A stretch of 64,000 nt of DNA from Lentzea tibetensis (GCF_007845675.1 NZ_VOBR01000016.1:142360-206359), one strand, 5' to 3'. Positions 1-8,969 are shown, numbered from the stretch's first letter. Notes: generated by a model not told the origin, from the letters alone. Translations and numbers: made by a program.

Positions 1-352
1 GGCCGACCGCGCCGACGCCGAGCAGGACCACGCCGAACAGCACGAGCGCCACGATCGGCCCGTTGTTCTTCTTGCGCGGCATCATCGGGTACGGCTGGTA
101 CCCCGACGGTGCCTGGTATCCGGTCGGCGGCGGTCCCCACGACGGCTGCGGCGGTGGCATCACCGGCCGCGGCGGCGGCATCGGGCCTGCCGGGCCCTGC
201 TGCCACTGAGGTGGCGGCGGTCCCTGCGGCGGGGGTGGTCCCTGCGGGGGCGGCGGCGGGCCGTAGGGCGGTCGGCCCATCGGCGCCGGCATGGGTGGTG
301 GACCCACCGGGCGCGGCGGCGGCCAGCCTCCCGGCGGCGGTGGTTGCGTCAT
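1..352 (-). CDS. Proline-rich membrane metallopeptidase paralogue, N-terminal part (window edge)
   Basis: The ATG is at 350-352 and the gene runs off the left end, so only about 117 codons are visible. The protein begins with a Pro/Gly-rich cytoplasmic stretch (starting MTQPPPPGGWPP) and then has one membrane segment after a KKNNGPIVALVL motif. Both parts closely match the N-terminus of the complete gene at 408-1679, also at the DNA level, so the two are tandem duplicates on the same strand. The zinc-binding catalytic half is not in the window, so its function is inferred only from the paralogue. Confidence 0.75.
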   Translation of the reverse strand, partial: MTQPPPPGGWPPPRPVGPPPMPAPMGRPPYGPPPPPQGPPPPQGPPPPQWQQGPAGPMPPPRPVMPPPQPSWGPPPTGYQAPSGYQPYPMMPRKKNNGPIVALVLFGVVLLGVGAVG

Positions 353-407
353 CGCCTGAGGTTCCTCCCCGTCAGCCCAGGTTCACGTACGAGCATAGGT
401 GCGAAGG

Positions 408-1679
408 TCATGCCACGTCCGCCGCATTCGCCATCCAGGTGTTGCAGGCGTTGGTCCGGTTCGTCTTGTGGCCGTGCATCACCCAGCGGCCGTTGTTCTC
501 CGTGCTGCCGTGGTCCGGCGTCCGGCTGCCGTCCCCTCTGTTGGACGCGTCGGAGAGACCTTCGTTCACCACGTCCAACGGGATCGCCCCGTGCGAGAGC
601 GGCGCGAGCGTCATGCCGCCGAAGCAGGTGGCCTGCAGCTCCTTGCGCCGGTTCAGCTCGAGACCGGTGCGGGTGTCCCAGCCGCCCGCGTCGTACTGGG
701 CGTTGTCCGCGGCCTTCAGCATCCCGGACAGCCACTGGATGTGGTGGCCGTACTCGTGGCCGAGCTGGCCGAGGTACTTGCCGGGGTGCGGCGGCATGCC
801 CGCCTCGTTCGCGTAGAAGCCGCCCGGCCAGTAGATGACGCCGCGGCAGTACATCGCGGTCGCGTTGTTCTGCCGCGAGCCGCACGGCGTCTGCGTCGTG
901 CCGGTGAACACCTGGAGCTCCACCGGCTGGTACGGCAGTTCCGTCCGCTGGAACACCGGCTTCCACATCGCCTCGATGCACGGCAGCGCCGCCTGGAGGA
1001 ACCGGTCCTCGCCTGCCGGGGAGTAGTCCATCTTCGGCAGCGCGCAGCCGTTGACGTCGAACGTGCCCAGATCGCCGCGGAACAGCGGGTGGTCGCCGAG
1101 CTTGTACACCGCCTGCGGGCCGGGCGGCTTCGACGGCGTGGTCGAGGTGGACTTCGACGCGGTCGTGGCAGAGGGCGCCGTGGTGTCCGTCGTCGTGGTC
1201 GTCGTCGCGCTGTAGGTGTACGTCGGGCTGGCGGACGAGTAGCCCGCGTACCCGGCGTCCGAGACGCGGTCCGACCTGGTGGCCGCGATGATCCCGATCG
1301 TGCCGACGCCGAGCAGGACCGTGCCGAACAACACGAGCGCCACGATCGGGCCGTTGTTCTTGCGCCTCGGCGGCGGCATCAGCGGGTACGGCCGGTAGCC
1401 GGGCGGCGGCGGGAATCCGGGCGGCGGAGGTCCCCACGCCGGCTGCGGTGGCGGCATGACCGGGCGCGGCGGCGGCATCAACTGCGGCATCAACGGCAGC
1501 GCCATCGGCCTCGGCGGGGGCAGCGGACGGCCCATCGGCGCAGGCGGCGGCACGTGCCGGGGCCACTGCTGGGGCGGACGCGGGGGCATCGGCCTGCCGT
1601 GCGGCGGTGCCGACGGCACCGGTGGCGGACCGACCGGACGGTGTGGCGGCCAACCGCCGGGTGGCGGTGGTTGCGTCAT
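408..1679 (-). CDS. Membrane-anchored neutral zinc metallopeptidase (YpfJ-like)
   Basis: This 423-residue protein has a Pro-rich cytoplasmic N-terminus of about 105 residues, one transmembrane helix (NGPIVALVLFGTVLLGVG) and a Ser/Thr-rich linker. An extracellular domain follows that resembles the putative neutral zinc metallopeptidase family. The zinc motif is HEYGHH (HExxH), with a downstream ELQATCFGG segment in which the Glu is a likely third ligand. Four Cys residues may form disulfides outside the cell. The substrate is unknown. A truncated paralogue lies 55 bp downstream on the same strand, indicating tandem duplication. Confidence 0.8.
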   Translation of the reverse strand: MTQPPPPGGWPPHRPVGPPPVPSAPPHGRPMPPRPPQQWPRHVPPPAPMGRPLPPPRPMALPLMPQLMPPPRPVMPPPQPAWGPPPPGFPPPPGYRPYPLMPPPRRKNNGPIVALVLFGTVLLGVGTIGIIAATRSDRVSDAGYAGYSSASPTYTYSATTTTTTDTTAPSATTASKSTSTTPSKPPGPQAVYKLGDHPLFRGDLGTFDVNGCALPKMDYSPAGEDRFLQAALPCIEAMWKPVFQRTELPYQPVELQVFTGTTQTPCGSRQNNATAMYCRGVIYWPGGFYANEAGMPPHPGKYLGQLGHEYGHHIQWLSGMLKAADNAQYDAGGWDTRTGLELNRRKELQATCFGGMTLAPLSHGAIPLDVVNEGLSDASNRGDGSRTPDHGSTENNGRWVMHGHKTNRTNACNTWMANAADVA

Positions 1680-1754
1680 CGCTGAGATTCCCCCATATGG
1701 CGTCTACCGGAAAGCGCACCAGAGCATAGGGGGAGTCGGCTATTCTCCGCGGCC

Positions 1755-3374
1755 GTGTTGAGAAACTGGGGAGCGGCGATCTCCTGCTTCGTCGTGGTGA
1801 TGTCCGCGTGCGCGACGACTGCGTCCGCGCAGCCGCTGCCCGGAACCGTCAGCACCGAGGTGCGGATGAAGCTGGAGCGCGACTCCAGGCTCACCGTCAC
1901 CGAGACCGTGAACGTCCCGGACGGCAAGACCGTGAAGCGGTCCGTCCCCTTGCGACTCGCGGTCGGCAACGACCTCGACCGCCTCTTCAAGATCACCGAG
2001 CCGAAGGTCGACGGCAAGGGCACCGCGTCGGTCGGCGACGACCGCTTCGAGGTCTCGCTCGACGGCGGCCAGTCCACGATCAGCTACACCGTCGAGGGCG
2101 CGGTCGCGAAGGTCGGCGACTCGCTGGAGCTGCGCTGGCAGGCCGCGGGTGGCTGGGACACCGAGATCGACCGCGTGTCGGTGACCGTGTCCGCTCCGGA
2201 CTCGCCCACGTCGGTCAACTGCCTCGCGGGCCCGGTCGGCTCGTCGCAGCCGTGCACGAGCGCGGACCTCGCGGACGGCCGCGGCGTGCGCGCCCAGGAG
2301 ATCAAGCTCGCCGCCGGTGAGCGGGTCGACATCGCGGTCGGGCTGTCGGCGGGTGTCGTGCCCGCGAACGCCGTCGTGATCGAGAACTCGTCGCTGGCCG
2401 CCGCGTTCGCGCTGACCCCGCTGTCCGGTGCCGCGCTCGGTGGCCTGCTGCTGCTCCTGCTGGGTGGCGTCGCGCTGCTCTGGTACCTGCGCGGCCGGGA
2501 CTCCGCCGCGCTCGCGGCCGAGGTCGGCCCGGTGAACGTGCTGGTGCGCGACCAGGGCGGGCGCGTCGCGTTCGCCTCGCCGGACGGAGTGCTGCCCGGC
2601 CAGGTCGGCACGGTCGTCGACGAGCACGTGGACGTCGTGGACGTGACCGCCACGGTGATCGACCTCGCCGTGCGCAACTACCTGTGGATCGCCGAGGTCG
2701 ATGGTCATGACTGGCGCATCGTCCGGCGCAACCCGGCCGACGACGCCCTGTCCGGCTACGAGCGCGCCGTGTACCGCGCGCTGCTGCCCGACGGCGTGGA
2801 CGCGGTGACGCTGTCCGACCTGAGGTCCCGCCGGATCGACCTCGCCGAGGTGCGCGACGAGCTGTACGCCGACGTCGTGGAGAAGCGCTGGTTCGTGCGC
2901 CGCCCGGACGCCGAGCGCAGCCTGTTCTGGTGGGTGGGCATCGTGATCGCGGTGCTGGGCCTGGCCGCGACCGTCGTGCTGGCGCTGACCGTCGGCAACG
3001 CCCTCTTCGGACTCGCGGTCGCCGTCGGCGGTGGCGCGCTGGCGTTCGGCGCCCGCTCGATGCCCGCGCGCACCAAGCGCGGCAGCGCACTGCTCGAGCA
3101 CGTCCGCGGCCTGCGCGGGTACCTGCACGGTGTCGCGCCGGACGACATCCCGGAGAGCGACCGCGAGCTGGTCTTCTCCCGTTCGCTGCCGTACGCGGTG
3201 GTGCTGGGGGAGACCGAGCGCTGGCTCAGCACGTTCGCCGCGCAGTCCTCCGGCCTCTACTGGTACGGCGAGTCGGCCGACTTCAGGCGCAGCTTCCCGG
3301 CGTTCCTCGGTGCACTCGACGGTGTGCTCGCCCAGGCCGGACATCTCCGTTCCTTGCGAGCCGCGAACCCGTAG
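1755..3374 (+). CDS. DUF2207-type predicted membrane protein
   Basis: The gene starts at GTG and encodes 539 residues. It has an N-terminal signal peptide ending near ASAQ and then an extracytoplasmic beta-rich domain of about 180 residues with the pattern seen in DUF2207 proteins. A membrane helix follows near residues 220-245 (Leu-rich, ending in LWYLRG). Next come a cytoplasmic part, two more hydrophobic segments around residues 390-435 and a C-terminal cytoplasmic domain. The family has no established biochemical role. The gene is divergent from the metallopeptidase at 408-1679 and sits 9 bp upstream of an M16 peptidase, so the two may be co-transcribed. Confidence 0.75.
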   Translation: MLRNWGAAISCFVVVMSACATTASAQPLPGTVSTEVRMKLERDSRLTVTETVNVPDGKTVKRSVPLRLAVGNDLDRLFKITEPKVDGKGTASVGDDRFEVSLDGGQSTISYTVEGAVAKVGDSLELRWQAAGGWDTEIDRVSVTVSAPDSPTSVNCLAGPVGSSQPCTSADLADGRGVRAQEIKLAAGERVDIAVGLSAGVVPANAVVIENSSLAAAFALTPLSGAALGGLLLLLLGGVALLWYLRGRDSAALAAEVGPVNVLVRDQGGRVAFASPDGVLPGQVGTVVDEHVDVVDVTATVIDLAVRNYLWIAEVDGHDWRIVRRNPADDALSGYERAVYRALLPDGVDAVTLSDLRSRRIDLAEVRDELYADVVEKRWFVRRPDAERSLFWWVGIVIAVLGLAATVVLALTVGNALFGLAVAVGGGALAFGARSMPARTKRGSALLEHVRGLRGYLHGVAPDDIPESDRELVFSRSLPYAVVLGETERWLSTFAAQSSGLYWYGESADFRRSFPAFLGALDGVLAQAGHLRSLRAANP

Positions 3375-3383
3375 GCTGCGTGC

Positions 3384-4673
3384 ATGGCCTCACCCCAACT
3401 CCACAGGTTCACGCTTCCCAACGGCCTGCGGGTGGTGCTCGCGCCCGACGCCAGCGCACCGGTCGTCGGGGTGAGCGTGCACTACGACGTCGGCTTCCGA
3501 TCGGAACCCGAGGGGCGCACAGGTTTCGCGCACCTCTTCGAGCACCTCATGTTCCAGGGCAGCGAGAGCCTGGAGAAACTGGCGCACTTCCGCCACGTCC
3601 AGTCGTCGGGTGGGACGTTCAACGGGTCGACGCACCCGGACTACACGGACTACTACCAGGTCCTGCCGTCCGCGGCGCTGGAGCGCGCGCTGTTCCTCGA
3701 GGCCGACCGGATGCGCGCGCCGAAGATCACCGAGGAGAACCTCCGCAACCAGATCGACGTGGTGAAGGAGGAGATCAGGCTCAACGTGCTGAACCGCCCG
3801 TACGGCGGCTTCCCGTGGATCCTGCTCCCGCCGGTGCTGTTCCAGACGTTCCCCAACGCGCACAACGGGTACGGCGACTTCGTCGACCTGGAGAACGCCA
3901 CGGTCGACGACTGCGCCGCGTTCTTCGACACCTACTACTCGCCCGCCAACGCCGTGCTGACCGTCGCCGGTGACGTCGACGTGGCCGCGGCCACCGCGTT
4001 GGTGGAGAAGCACTTCGCCGACGTCCCGCCCCGCCCGGCGCCCGAGCGCCCGTCGTTCGCCGAGCCGCCGCCCTCGGGCGAGGTGCGCTCCACGCACGTC
4101 GACGCGCACGCCCCGATGCCCGCGCTGGCGATCGGCTACCGCGTGCCGGACCCGGTGAGCGACATCGACAACTACCTGGCCTACCTCGTGCTGGCCGGGG
4201 TGCTGACCGACGGCGACGGGTCCCGGCTGCAGCAGCGCCTGGTGCACACCGAGCAGCTGGTCACGGACCTGTCCGCCGGCTGCGGCCTCTTCGGACCGCT
4301 CGAGGCACGCGACCCGGACACGTTCAGCATCAGCGCCATCCACCCGGCCGACGTGCCCACCGACCGGGTGATCGCGGCGATCGACGAGGAGCTCTCCCGG
4401 CTGGCGCAGGAGCCGCCGTCGGTGGAGGAGCTGGCGAAGGTCACCGCGCGGTGGGCGTCCACCATGCACCGGGAGCACGACCGGCTCACCAACCGGACGC
4501 TCGGCCTCGGCTCGGCCGAGCTGCTGTTCGGGCGGGCCGAGCTGATCTACGAGCTGCCCGAGCGCATCGCCGCGGTCACCGTCGACGAGGTGTCCGCCGC
4601 CGCGAAGGCGCTGCGGCCCGACTCGCGCGCCGTGTTGATCGTCCAGCCCGCCAACGGGGCCGACAGTGTTTGA
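3384..4673 (+). CDS. M16 family zinc peptidase, catalytic subunit type
   Basis: This 429-residue protein starts at ATG. The inverted zinc motif HxxEH is present as HLFEH at residues 50-54, and the downstream third ligand lies in VVKEEIRL near residue 131, so the peptidase site is complete. No signal peptide is visible, so it is likely cytoplasmic. M16 enzymes often pair an active with an inactive subunit, and the next gene in the same direction (4947-6335) is an M16 protein without the motif. The two genes are separated by 273 bp containing a long inverted repeat, which is unusual for such pairs. Confidence 0.9.
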   Translation: MASPQLHRFTLPNGLRVVLAPDASAPVVGVSVHYDVGFRSEPEGRTGFAHLFEHLMFQGSESLEKLAHFRHVQSSGGTFNGSTHPDYTDYYQVLPSAALERALFLEADRMRAPKITEENLRNQIDVVKEEIRLNVLNRPYGGFPWILLPPVLFQTFPNAHNGYGDFVDLENATVDDCAAFFDTYYSPANAVLTVAGDVDVAAATALVEKHFADVPPRPAPERPSFAEPPPSGEVRSTHVDAHAPMPALAIGYRVPDPVSDIDNYLAYLVLAGVLTDGDGSRLQQRLVHTEQLVTDLSAGCGLFGPLEARDPDTFSISAIHPADVPTDRVIAAIDEELSRLAQEPPSVEELAKVTARWASTMHREHDRLTNRTLGLGSAELLFGRAELIYELPERIAAVTVDEVSAAAKALRPDSRAVLIVQPANGADSV

Positions 4674-4682
4674 TGGCCGCTG

Positions 4683-4812
4683 CTCCGCAGACGGCGGCTC
4701 GGTCGCCGGGAAGTCGATCGTCCGGCCACTCGCTCTCGCCGAACGGGCTTCGCCGATTCGGCGAGACCGGGCGTCCGGACGACCGACGCGACCGAGCGTG
4801 GTTTCCGCGGAG
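4683..4812. repeat. Long imperfect palindrome between the M16 genes
   Basis: The spacer between the two M16 genes (4674-4946) holds nested matching arms: 4683-4688 with 4807-4812, 4697-4706 with 4788-4797 (10 bp perfect), 4718-4725 with 4775-4782, and 4734-4743 with 4757-4766 (10 bp perfect, 13-nt loop). Together these make an approximately 65-bp imperfect arm folded on itself. It could be a decayed palindromic mobile element or a transcription-attenuating hairpin. No run of T follows, and no gene is seen inside. A good Shine-Dalgarno (GGAGG at 4936-4940) for the next gene follows downstream. Confidence 0.6.
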
Positions 4813-4946
4813 TGCTGCGTTCCGCGCTTGCGCAGAGGTCCCCGCCAGGGGGTCCCCTGCTTTCATTTTCCCATGCGGCACCGACAGTTTCGGGCACTGA
4901 CCAGCCAGCCTGTGGACAACCAGCCCGCGACCAACGGAGGACAGCT

Positions 4947-6335
4947 GTGAGCGCCCCGGCAACCCACCGCTCCGCCGAGGAGATCGGCCGCACGCCGCTC
5001 GGCCCGCGCCCGCTCCCGCCGCTCGGCGAGCAGAAGGCCGCCGCGGACATGTCCCACGTGGACACCGTCCTGCCGAACGGCCTGCGGGTCATCGCGGTCC
5101 GCCGTTCGACCGTGCCGCTGGTCGAGCTGCGGGTGCGCGTCCCGTTCGCGGACCCGGCCGAGTCGAGCGAGGGCAGCCAGCACTCGGCGCAGGCCGAGAT
5201 CCTGGCGAACACGCTGCTGACCGGCACGGCCACCCGTGACCGCGTGCAGATCGACACCGAACTCGCGCTCGTCGGCGGCGAGCTGGACGCGGTGGTCGAC
5301 CCCGAGCGGCTGAGCATCTCCGGCAGCTCGCTCGTCACCGGGCTCGACACGCTGCTCGACGTCCTGCGCGACGCGCTCACCGGCGCGGTCTACCCGGCCG
5401 ACGAGGTCGAGCGCGAGCGGGCGCGGCTGGTGGAGCGCATCGCGCTCGCCCGGTCGCAGCCGAACGTCATCGCACGCGAGGCGCTGCAGAAGCACCTGTA
5501 CGGCACGCACCCGTTCGCCAAGGAGATGCCCGAGGCCGACGAGGTCGCACGCGTCTCCCGCGACGAGGTGCAGGCGTTGCACGCCAAGGCTTTGCTGCCG
5601 CGCGGCAGCGTGCTGGCGGTCGTCGGCGACATCGAGCCCGCGCAGGCCGTCAGCGCCGTCGAGGAAGCGCTGAAGGCCTGGCAGTCCGACGGCGAGGCGC
5701 ACGAGATGGCGCCGCTGCCGATGGTCGAGGGCGGCGACCTGGTGCTGGTGAACCGGCCGGGTGCGGTGCAGTCGCAGATCCGGTTGTCCGCGCAGGCCAT
5801 CACCCGCACCGACCCGCGCTACCCGGCGCTGCAGGTGGCGAACCTGGTGTACGGCGGGTTCTTCAGCAGCCGCCTCGTGGAGAACATCCGCGAGGACAAG
5901 GGCTACACCTACAGCGCGCGTTCGCACCCCGAGTTCACCTCGCACAGCGCCACGCTGCTCGTGGACGCGGACACGGCGAGCGACGTCACCGCGGCCGCGC
6001 TGCTGGAGACGCGCTACGAGCTGGCGCGCCTGGGTCTCGTGCCGCCCACGGAGTCCGAAGTGGACACCGCGCGCCGGTACGCGATCGGCTCGCTGCTCAC
6101 CACGACCTCGTCGCAGGCGGGGCTCGCGTCGTTCCTGGTGAACCTCGCGGGGCTCGGGCTCGGCATCGAGTGGCTCGTCGCGCACCCCGAGCGGCTGGCG
6201 AACGTGACGGCCGAGCAGGTGGCCGAGGCGGCGCTGGAGTTCTTCGCCCCCGGCAACTTCACCGGTGTCGTCATCGGTGACGCGGCGAAACTCGCTCCGA
6301 AGATGCGTGCTCTCGGTGGGATCATCGTTCCGTGA
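4947..6335 (+). CDS. M16 family peptidase-like protein lacking the zinc motif
   Basis: The reading frame is open further upstream, but GTG at 4947 is preceded by GGAGG at the right spacing, giving 462 residues. The protein has the two-domain M16 fold, including the C-terminal signature around YTYSAR. At the site of the HxxEH motif it reads GSQHSAQAEILAN, so zinc binding and catalysis are not expected. It probably acts as the non-catalytic partner of the upstream M16 protein, as in other alpha/beta M16 pairs. Its stop overlaps the nudC start (GTGA), indicating translational coupling. Confidence 0.85.
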   Translation: MSAPATHRSAEEIGRTPLGPRPLPPLGEQKAAADMSHVDTVLPNGLRVIAVRRSTVPLVELRVRVPFADPAESSEGSQHSAQAEILANTLLTGTATRDRVQIDTELALVGGELDAVVDPERLSISGSSLVTGLDTLLDVLRDALTGAVYPADEVERERARLVERIALARSQPNVIAREALQKHLYGTHPFAKEMPEADEVARVSRDEVQALHAKALLPRGSVLAVVGDIEPAQAVSAVEEALKAWQSDGEAHEMAPLPMVEGGDLVLVNRPGAVQSQIRLSAQAITRTDPRYPALQVANLVYGGFFSSRLVENIREDKGYTYSARSHPEFTSHSATLLVDADTASDVTAAALLETRYELARLGLVPPTESEVDTARRYAIGSLLTTTSSQAGLASFLVNLAGLGLGIEWLVAHPERLANVTAEQVAEAALEFFAPGNFTGVVIGDAAKLAPKMRALGGIIVP

Positions 6336-7282
6336 CATTCGACCTGGTTGGCCTTCCCGCGTTGTCGCGGTTCACGATCGACCGTCAGGAGCCGCTGCGC
6401 GGTGACGACGAGCGGCTGCAGCAGCTGTGGCCGAAGTCGCGGGTGATCGTGGTGGACGTGCGCGGACGGACGCTCGTGTCCGACCGCGGCACGCGGGTGG
6501 TCGACCGGCCGGCGACGGAGTTCGGCGACCAGCCGCCGCACACCGCCGTCCTGCTCGGCGAGCAGGACGGCGTGGCGCACTGGGCCGTCCCGCTCCCCGC
6601 CGAAGAGACCGAGGAGGCGCCCGCCGGGCGCGCGTGGAGTTACCCCGAGCTGACGGACGAGCCGCAGTGGCTCGACCTCCGCCAGTCCGGGGCCACTTTG
6701 GACGACACGTCCGCCGGTCTGTTCACGACCGCGGCCGCGCTGTTCCAGTGGCACCGCATCGCGAAGTTCTGCGCCAAGTGCGGTGCGCCCACCACCGTCG
6801 AGAAGTCCGGCTGGGTGCGGATCTGCTCCGGCTGCGGCCGCGAGGAGTACCCGCGCACCGACGCCGCCGTGATCTGCCTCGTCCACGACGGCGCGGACCA
6901 GGTGCTCGTCGCGCGCGGCGTCGAATGGCCGGAGGGCCGGTTCTCCGTGCTCGCCGGGTTCGTCGAGGCAGGCGAGTCGCTGGAAGCGTGCGTCGCGCGC
7001 GAGATACTCGAAGAGGTCGGTGTCACCGTGCACTCGGTGCGCTACCTCGGCAGCCAGCCGTGGCCGTTCCCGCGCTCGCTGATGATCGGCTTCGAGGCGA
7101 TCGCCGACCCCACCGAGCCGCTGCGCCCCGCCGAAGGTGAGATCGCGGAAGCCAAGTGGGTCCCGCGATCCCTGCTCCGCGAAGCGTTGAAGGCACCCGG
7201 CACCGTCCCGGACCTGTACATGGCCGGTGGCGCGTCGATCGCCTACCGGATGCTGCAGTCCTGGGCCGCCGAAGGCGACTAG
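6332..7282 (+). CDS. nudC: NADH pyrophosphatase NudC (Nudix hydrolase, RNA NAD-decapping type)
   Basis: This 316-residue protein has an N-terminal NudC-like region, then a four-Cys zinc ribbon (CAKCG and CSGCG). A Nudix domain follows with a complete box running from GFVEAGES to REILEEVGV. NudC enzymes hydrolyse NAD(H) to NMN(H) and AMP and remove NAD caps from RNA. The length fits the family. The GTG start overlaps the preceding M16 stop by 4 nt. The 3' end overlaps the convergent PhyH gene by 4 nt. Confidence 0.93.
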   Translation: MTFDLVGLPALSRFTIDRQEPLRGDDERLQQLWPKSRVIVVDVRGRTLVSDRGTRVVDRPATEFGDQPPHTAVLLGEQDGVAHWAVPLPAEETEEAPAGRAWSYPELTDEPQWLDLRQSGATLDDTSAGLFTTAAALFQWHRIAKFCAKCGAPTTVEKSGWVRICSGCGREEYPRTDAAVICLVHDGADQVLVARGVEWPEGRFSVLAGFVEAGESLEACVAREILEEVGVTVHSVRYLGSQPWPFPRSLMIGFEAIADPTEPLRPAEGEIAEAKWVPRSLLREALKAPGTVPDLYMAGGASIAYRMLQSWAAEGD

Positions 7283-8106
7283 CGCACGCAGCCACCCTCA
7301 CCGGCGGGCCGCACGTGCGGCCGCATCACGTCGGTGATCCCCTTGAACGCGTACGGGTCCTCACCCGCGACCAGCACGACGTCGCGGTGGTCCACGGTGC
7401 CCATGCTGTCGTCCGCGCCCGGCGGGAACCACGGCAGCAGCGAGCCCGCGTTCATGTAGTGCGTGACGTACGCGCGCCGCATGCCGTGCCTGCCGGTGTT
7501 GGGCAACGACCGGTGCAGCAGGTGCCCGTCGAACACCAGCGCGCTCCCCGCGGGCAGCTCGACCGGGATCGCGTTGTCGTCGGTGAACCCGTGCGCCTCC
7601 TTCGTGCAGTCGAAGCGCACGTCGTGCTGCTCGCGGTCCGGGTACAGGTAGCCGCGCCGGTGCGAACCGGGCAGCACCCACAGGCAGCCGTTCTCGACGG
7701 TCGCGTCGTCCAGCGCGATCCACACCGCCGTGAGCGAACGGTCGCGCGTCGGGATGTGCGTCTCGTCCTGGTGCCACGCCTGGCCCGGCTTGCCCTCGGC
7801 CTTGATGAACAGCATCGACTGCATCATCTTCACGTCCGGCCCGATGACGCCGGTGAGCGCGTCCGCGATCTTCGGCAGCACCGCGACGTCGTGCAGCACC
7901 TTCGAGATCTTGTGCGGGAAGTGGACGCACAGGTACCTGCGCAGCACGTCGTCGTCCGGCTCGCCGGGTGCCGCGGGGACGACGCCGTCGATCTCTCCGC
8001 GTTCCCCGCGGCAGATCGCGGTGGCCTCGGCCCGCACCTCGGCGAGCTGCTCGGAGGTCAGGACGTTGTCGACGACGAGGTAGCCGTCATGCGCGTAGTT
8101 GCTCAC
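7279..8106 (-). CDS. Phytanoyl-CoA dioxygenase (PhyH) family Fe(II)/2-oxoglutarate oxygenase
   Basis: This 275-residue protein has the PhyH double-stranded beta-helix features. The HxD iron motif occurs in AWHQDETHIP, and the distal His is probably in DGHLLHRSLPN. An Arg that could bind 2-oxoglutarate lies downstream in MRRAYV. The substrate cannot be told from sequence; family members hydroxylate small molecules including phytanoyl-CoA, ectoine and secondary metabolites. The gene is divergent from an AraC-type regulator (56-bp spacer), which likely controls it. Confidence 0.85.
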   Translation of the reverse strand: MSNYAHDGYLVVDNVLTSEQLAEVRAEATAICRGERGEIDGVVPAAPGEPDDDVLRRYLCVHFPHKISKVLHDVAVLPKIADALTGVIGPDVKMMQSMLFIKAEGKPGQAWHQDETHIPTRDRSLTAVWIALDDATVENGCLWVLPGSHRRGYLYPDREQHDVRFDCTKEAHGFTDDNAIPVELPAGSALVFDGHLLHRSLPNTGRHGMRRAYVTHYMNAGSLLPWFPPGADDSMGTVDHRDVVLVAGEDPYAFKGITDVMRPHVRPAGEGGCVR

Positions 8107-8111
8107 ATGTG

Positions 8112-8160
8112 CATGCTCAGTTGTGATGATCGGTGCTGGCCATGCTCAGGAGGTGCTGAC
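8112..8160. promoter_or_regulatory. Direct repeats in the phyH/araC divergent spacer
   Basis: The 9-mer CATGCTCAG occurs at 8112-8120 and again at 8141-8149, a 29-bp offset close to three helical turns. A second pair, GGTGCTGGC and GGTGCTGAC, starts at 8132 and 8152. Such direct repeats between a regulator and its divergent target are typical of AraC-family binding sites, so this is a candidate operator. AGGAGG at 8148-8153 is also the ribosome binding site of the regulator gene, so regulator binding could be autoregulatory. Confidence 0.35.
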
Positions 8161-8162
8161 CG

Positions 8163-8939
8163 TTGTCCGGATGTACACCAGCGGTCGCCGACTACCCGGC
8201 GGGCGCCCGGATGCCGACGCGGGTGATCGACGACTACGAGCTCGTCTGGATGCTGCGCGGCCGCGCGACGTTCGTCACGCCGGACGGCACGACGCCGCTC
8301 GTTCCCGGTGTGCTGCTGCTGATCCCGCCCGGCTTCGAGCACGGCTTCGACTGGGACCCCGCCCGCCCGAGCAGGCACGGTTACGTCCACTTCGGACCTT
8401 CGTACGTGGACGGAACCGTTGCGGCACCGGTGTTCGCGCGGATGACGGGTGACAACCCGATCGGCGGGCTGTGCGCGTACCTGCTCACCGGCCTCCAGGT
8501 CGACGAGACCCTGCGCTACCTGGTGTCGGTCGTGCTGGCGGACCCGCCGGAGCCGCCGGTCACCGGGCCGCTCGTCCACGCCGTCGAGCACCTGCGCCGC
8601 ACGTGGGCCGAGTTGCCGCTGCGCCGGGTCGACGTGCGGGAGCTGGCCGCTGCGGCGGCGGTGACCCGCGGCTACCTGAACCGGCTGTGCAGGCAGGAGT
8701 TCGGGGTGAGCGTGGCGGCCGCGCTGGAGCAGGTGCGGTGCTCGCGGGCGGAGACCCTGCTGACCCGCACGGACATGACCGTCGACGCGGTGGCGCGGCA
8801 GTGCGGGTTCGCCGACGTCAGCCACTTCTCGCACCGGTTCTCCGCGCTGTACGGCGTGCCGCCCAGCGCGTATCCCGGCAGCCCCACCGTCATGGACCAC
8901 CCCGGTGTGCGGCGGCTCACCCGGCTGCTGTGGGCCTGA
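8163..8939 (+). CDS. AraC family transcriptional regulator
   Basis: This 258-residue protein has an N-terminal cupin-like sensing domain with RGRATFVTPDG and a PPGFEHGFDW segment. Its C-terminal double helix-turn-helix covers about residues 140-245 (LAAAAAVTRGYLNRL ... VARQCGFADVSHFSHRF). The TTG at 8163 is chosen because AGGAGG lies 9 nt upstream; an in-frame ATG at 8211 is the alternative and would remove 16 residues. The effector is unknown. It is divergent from the PhyH oxygenase and likely regulates it. Confidence 0.85.
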   Translation: MSGCTPAVADYPAGARMPTRVIDDYELVWMLRGRATFVTPDGTTPLVPGVLLLIPPGFEHGFDWDPARPSRHGYVHFGPSYVDGTVAAPVFARMTGDNPIGGLCAYLLTGLQVDETLRYLVSVVLADPPEPPVTGPLVHAVEHLRRTWAELPLRRVDVRELAAAAAVTRGYLNRLCRQEFGVSVAAALEQVRCSRAETLLTRTDMTVDAVARQCGFADVSHFSHRFSALYGVPPSAYPGSPTVMDHPGVRRLTRLLWA

Positions 8940-8969
8940 GCCGGGCGCGGTCGGCGTTGGTGAACGCGC

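Noticed and set aside
1740-3344. Minus-strand open frame over the DUF2207 gene
   Set aside because: No signal or domain pattern is present; the plus-strand protein has a signal peptide and membrane helices.
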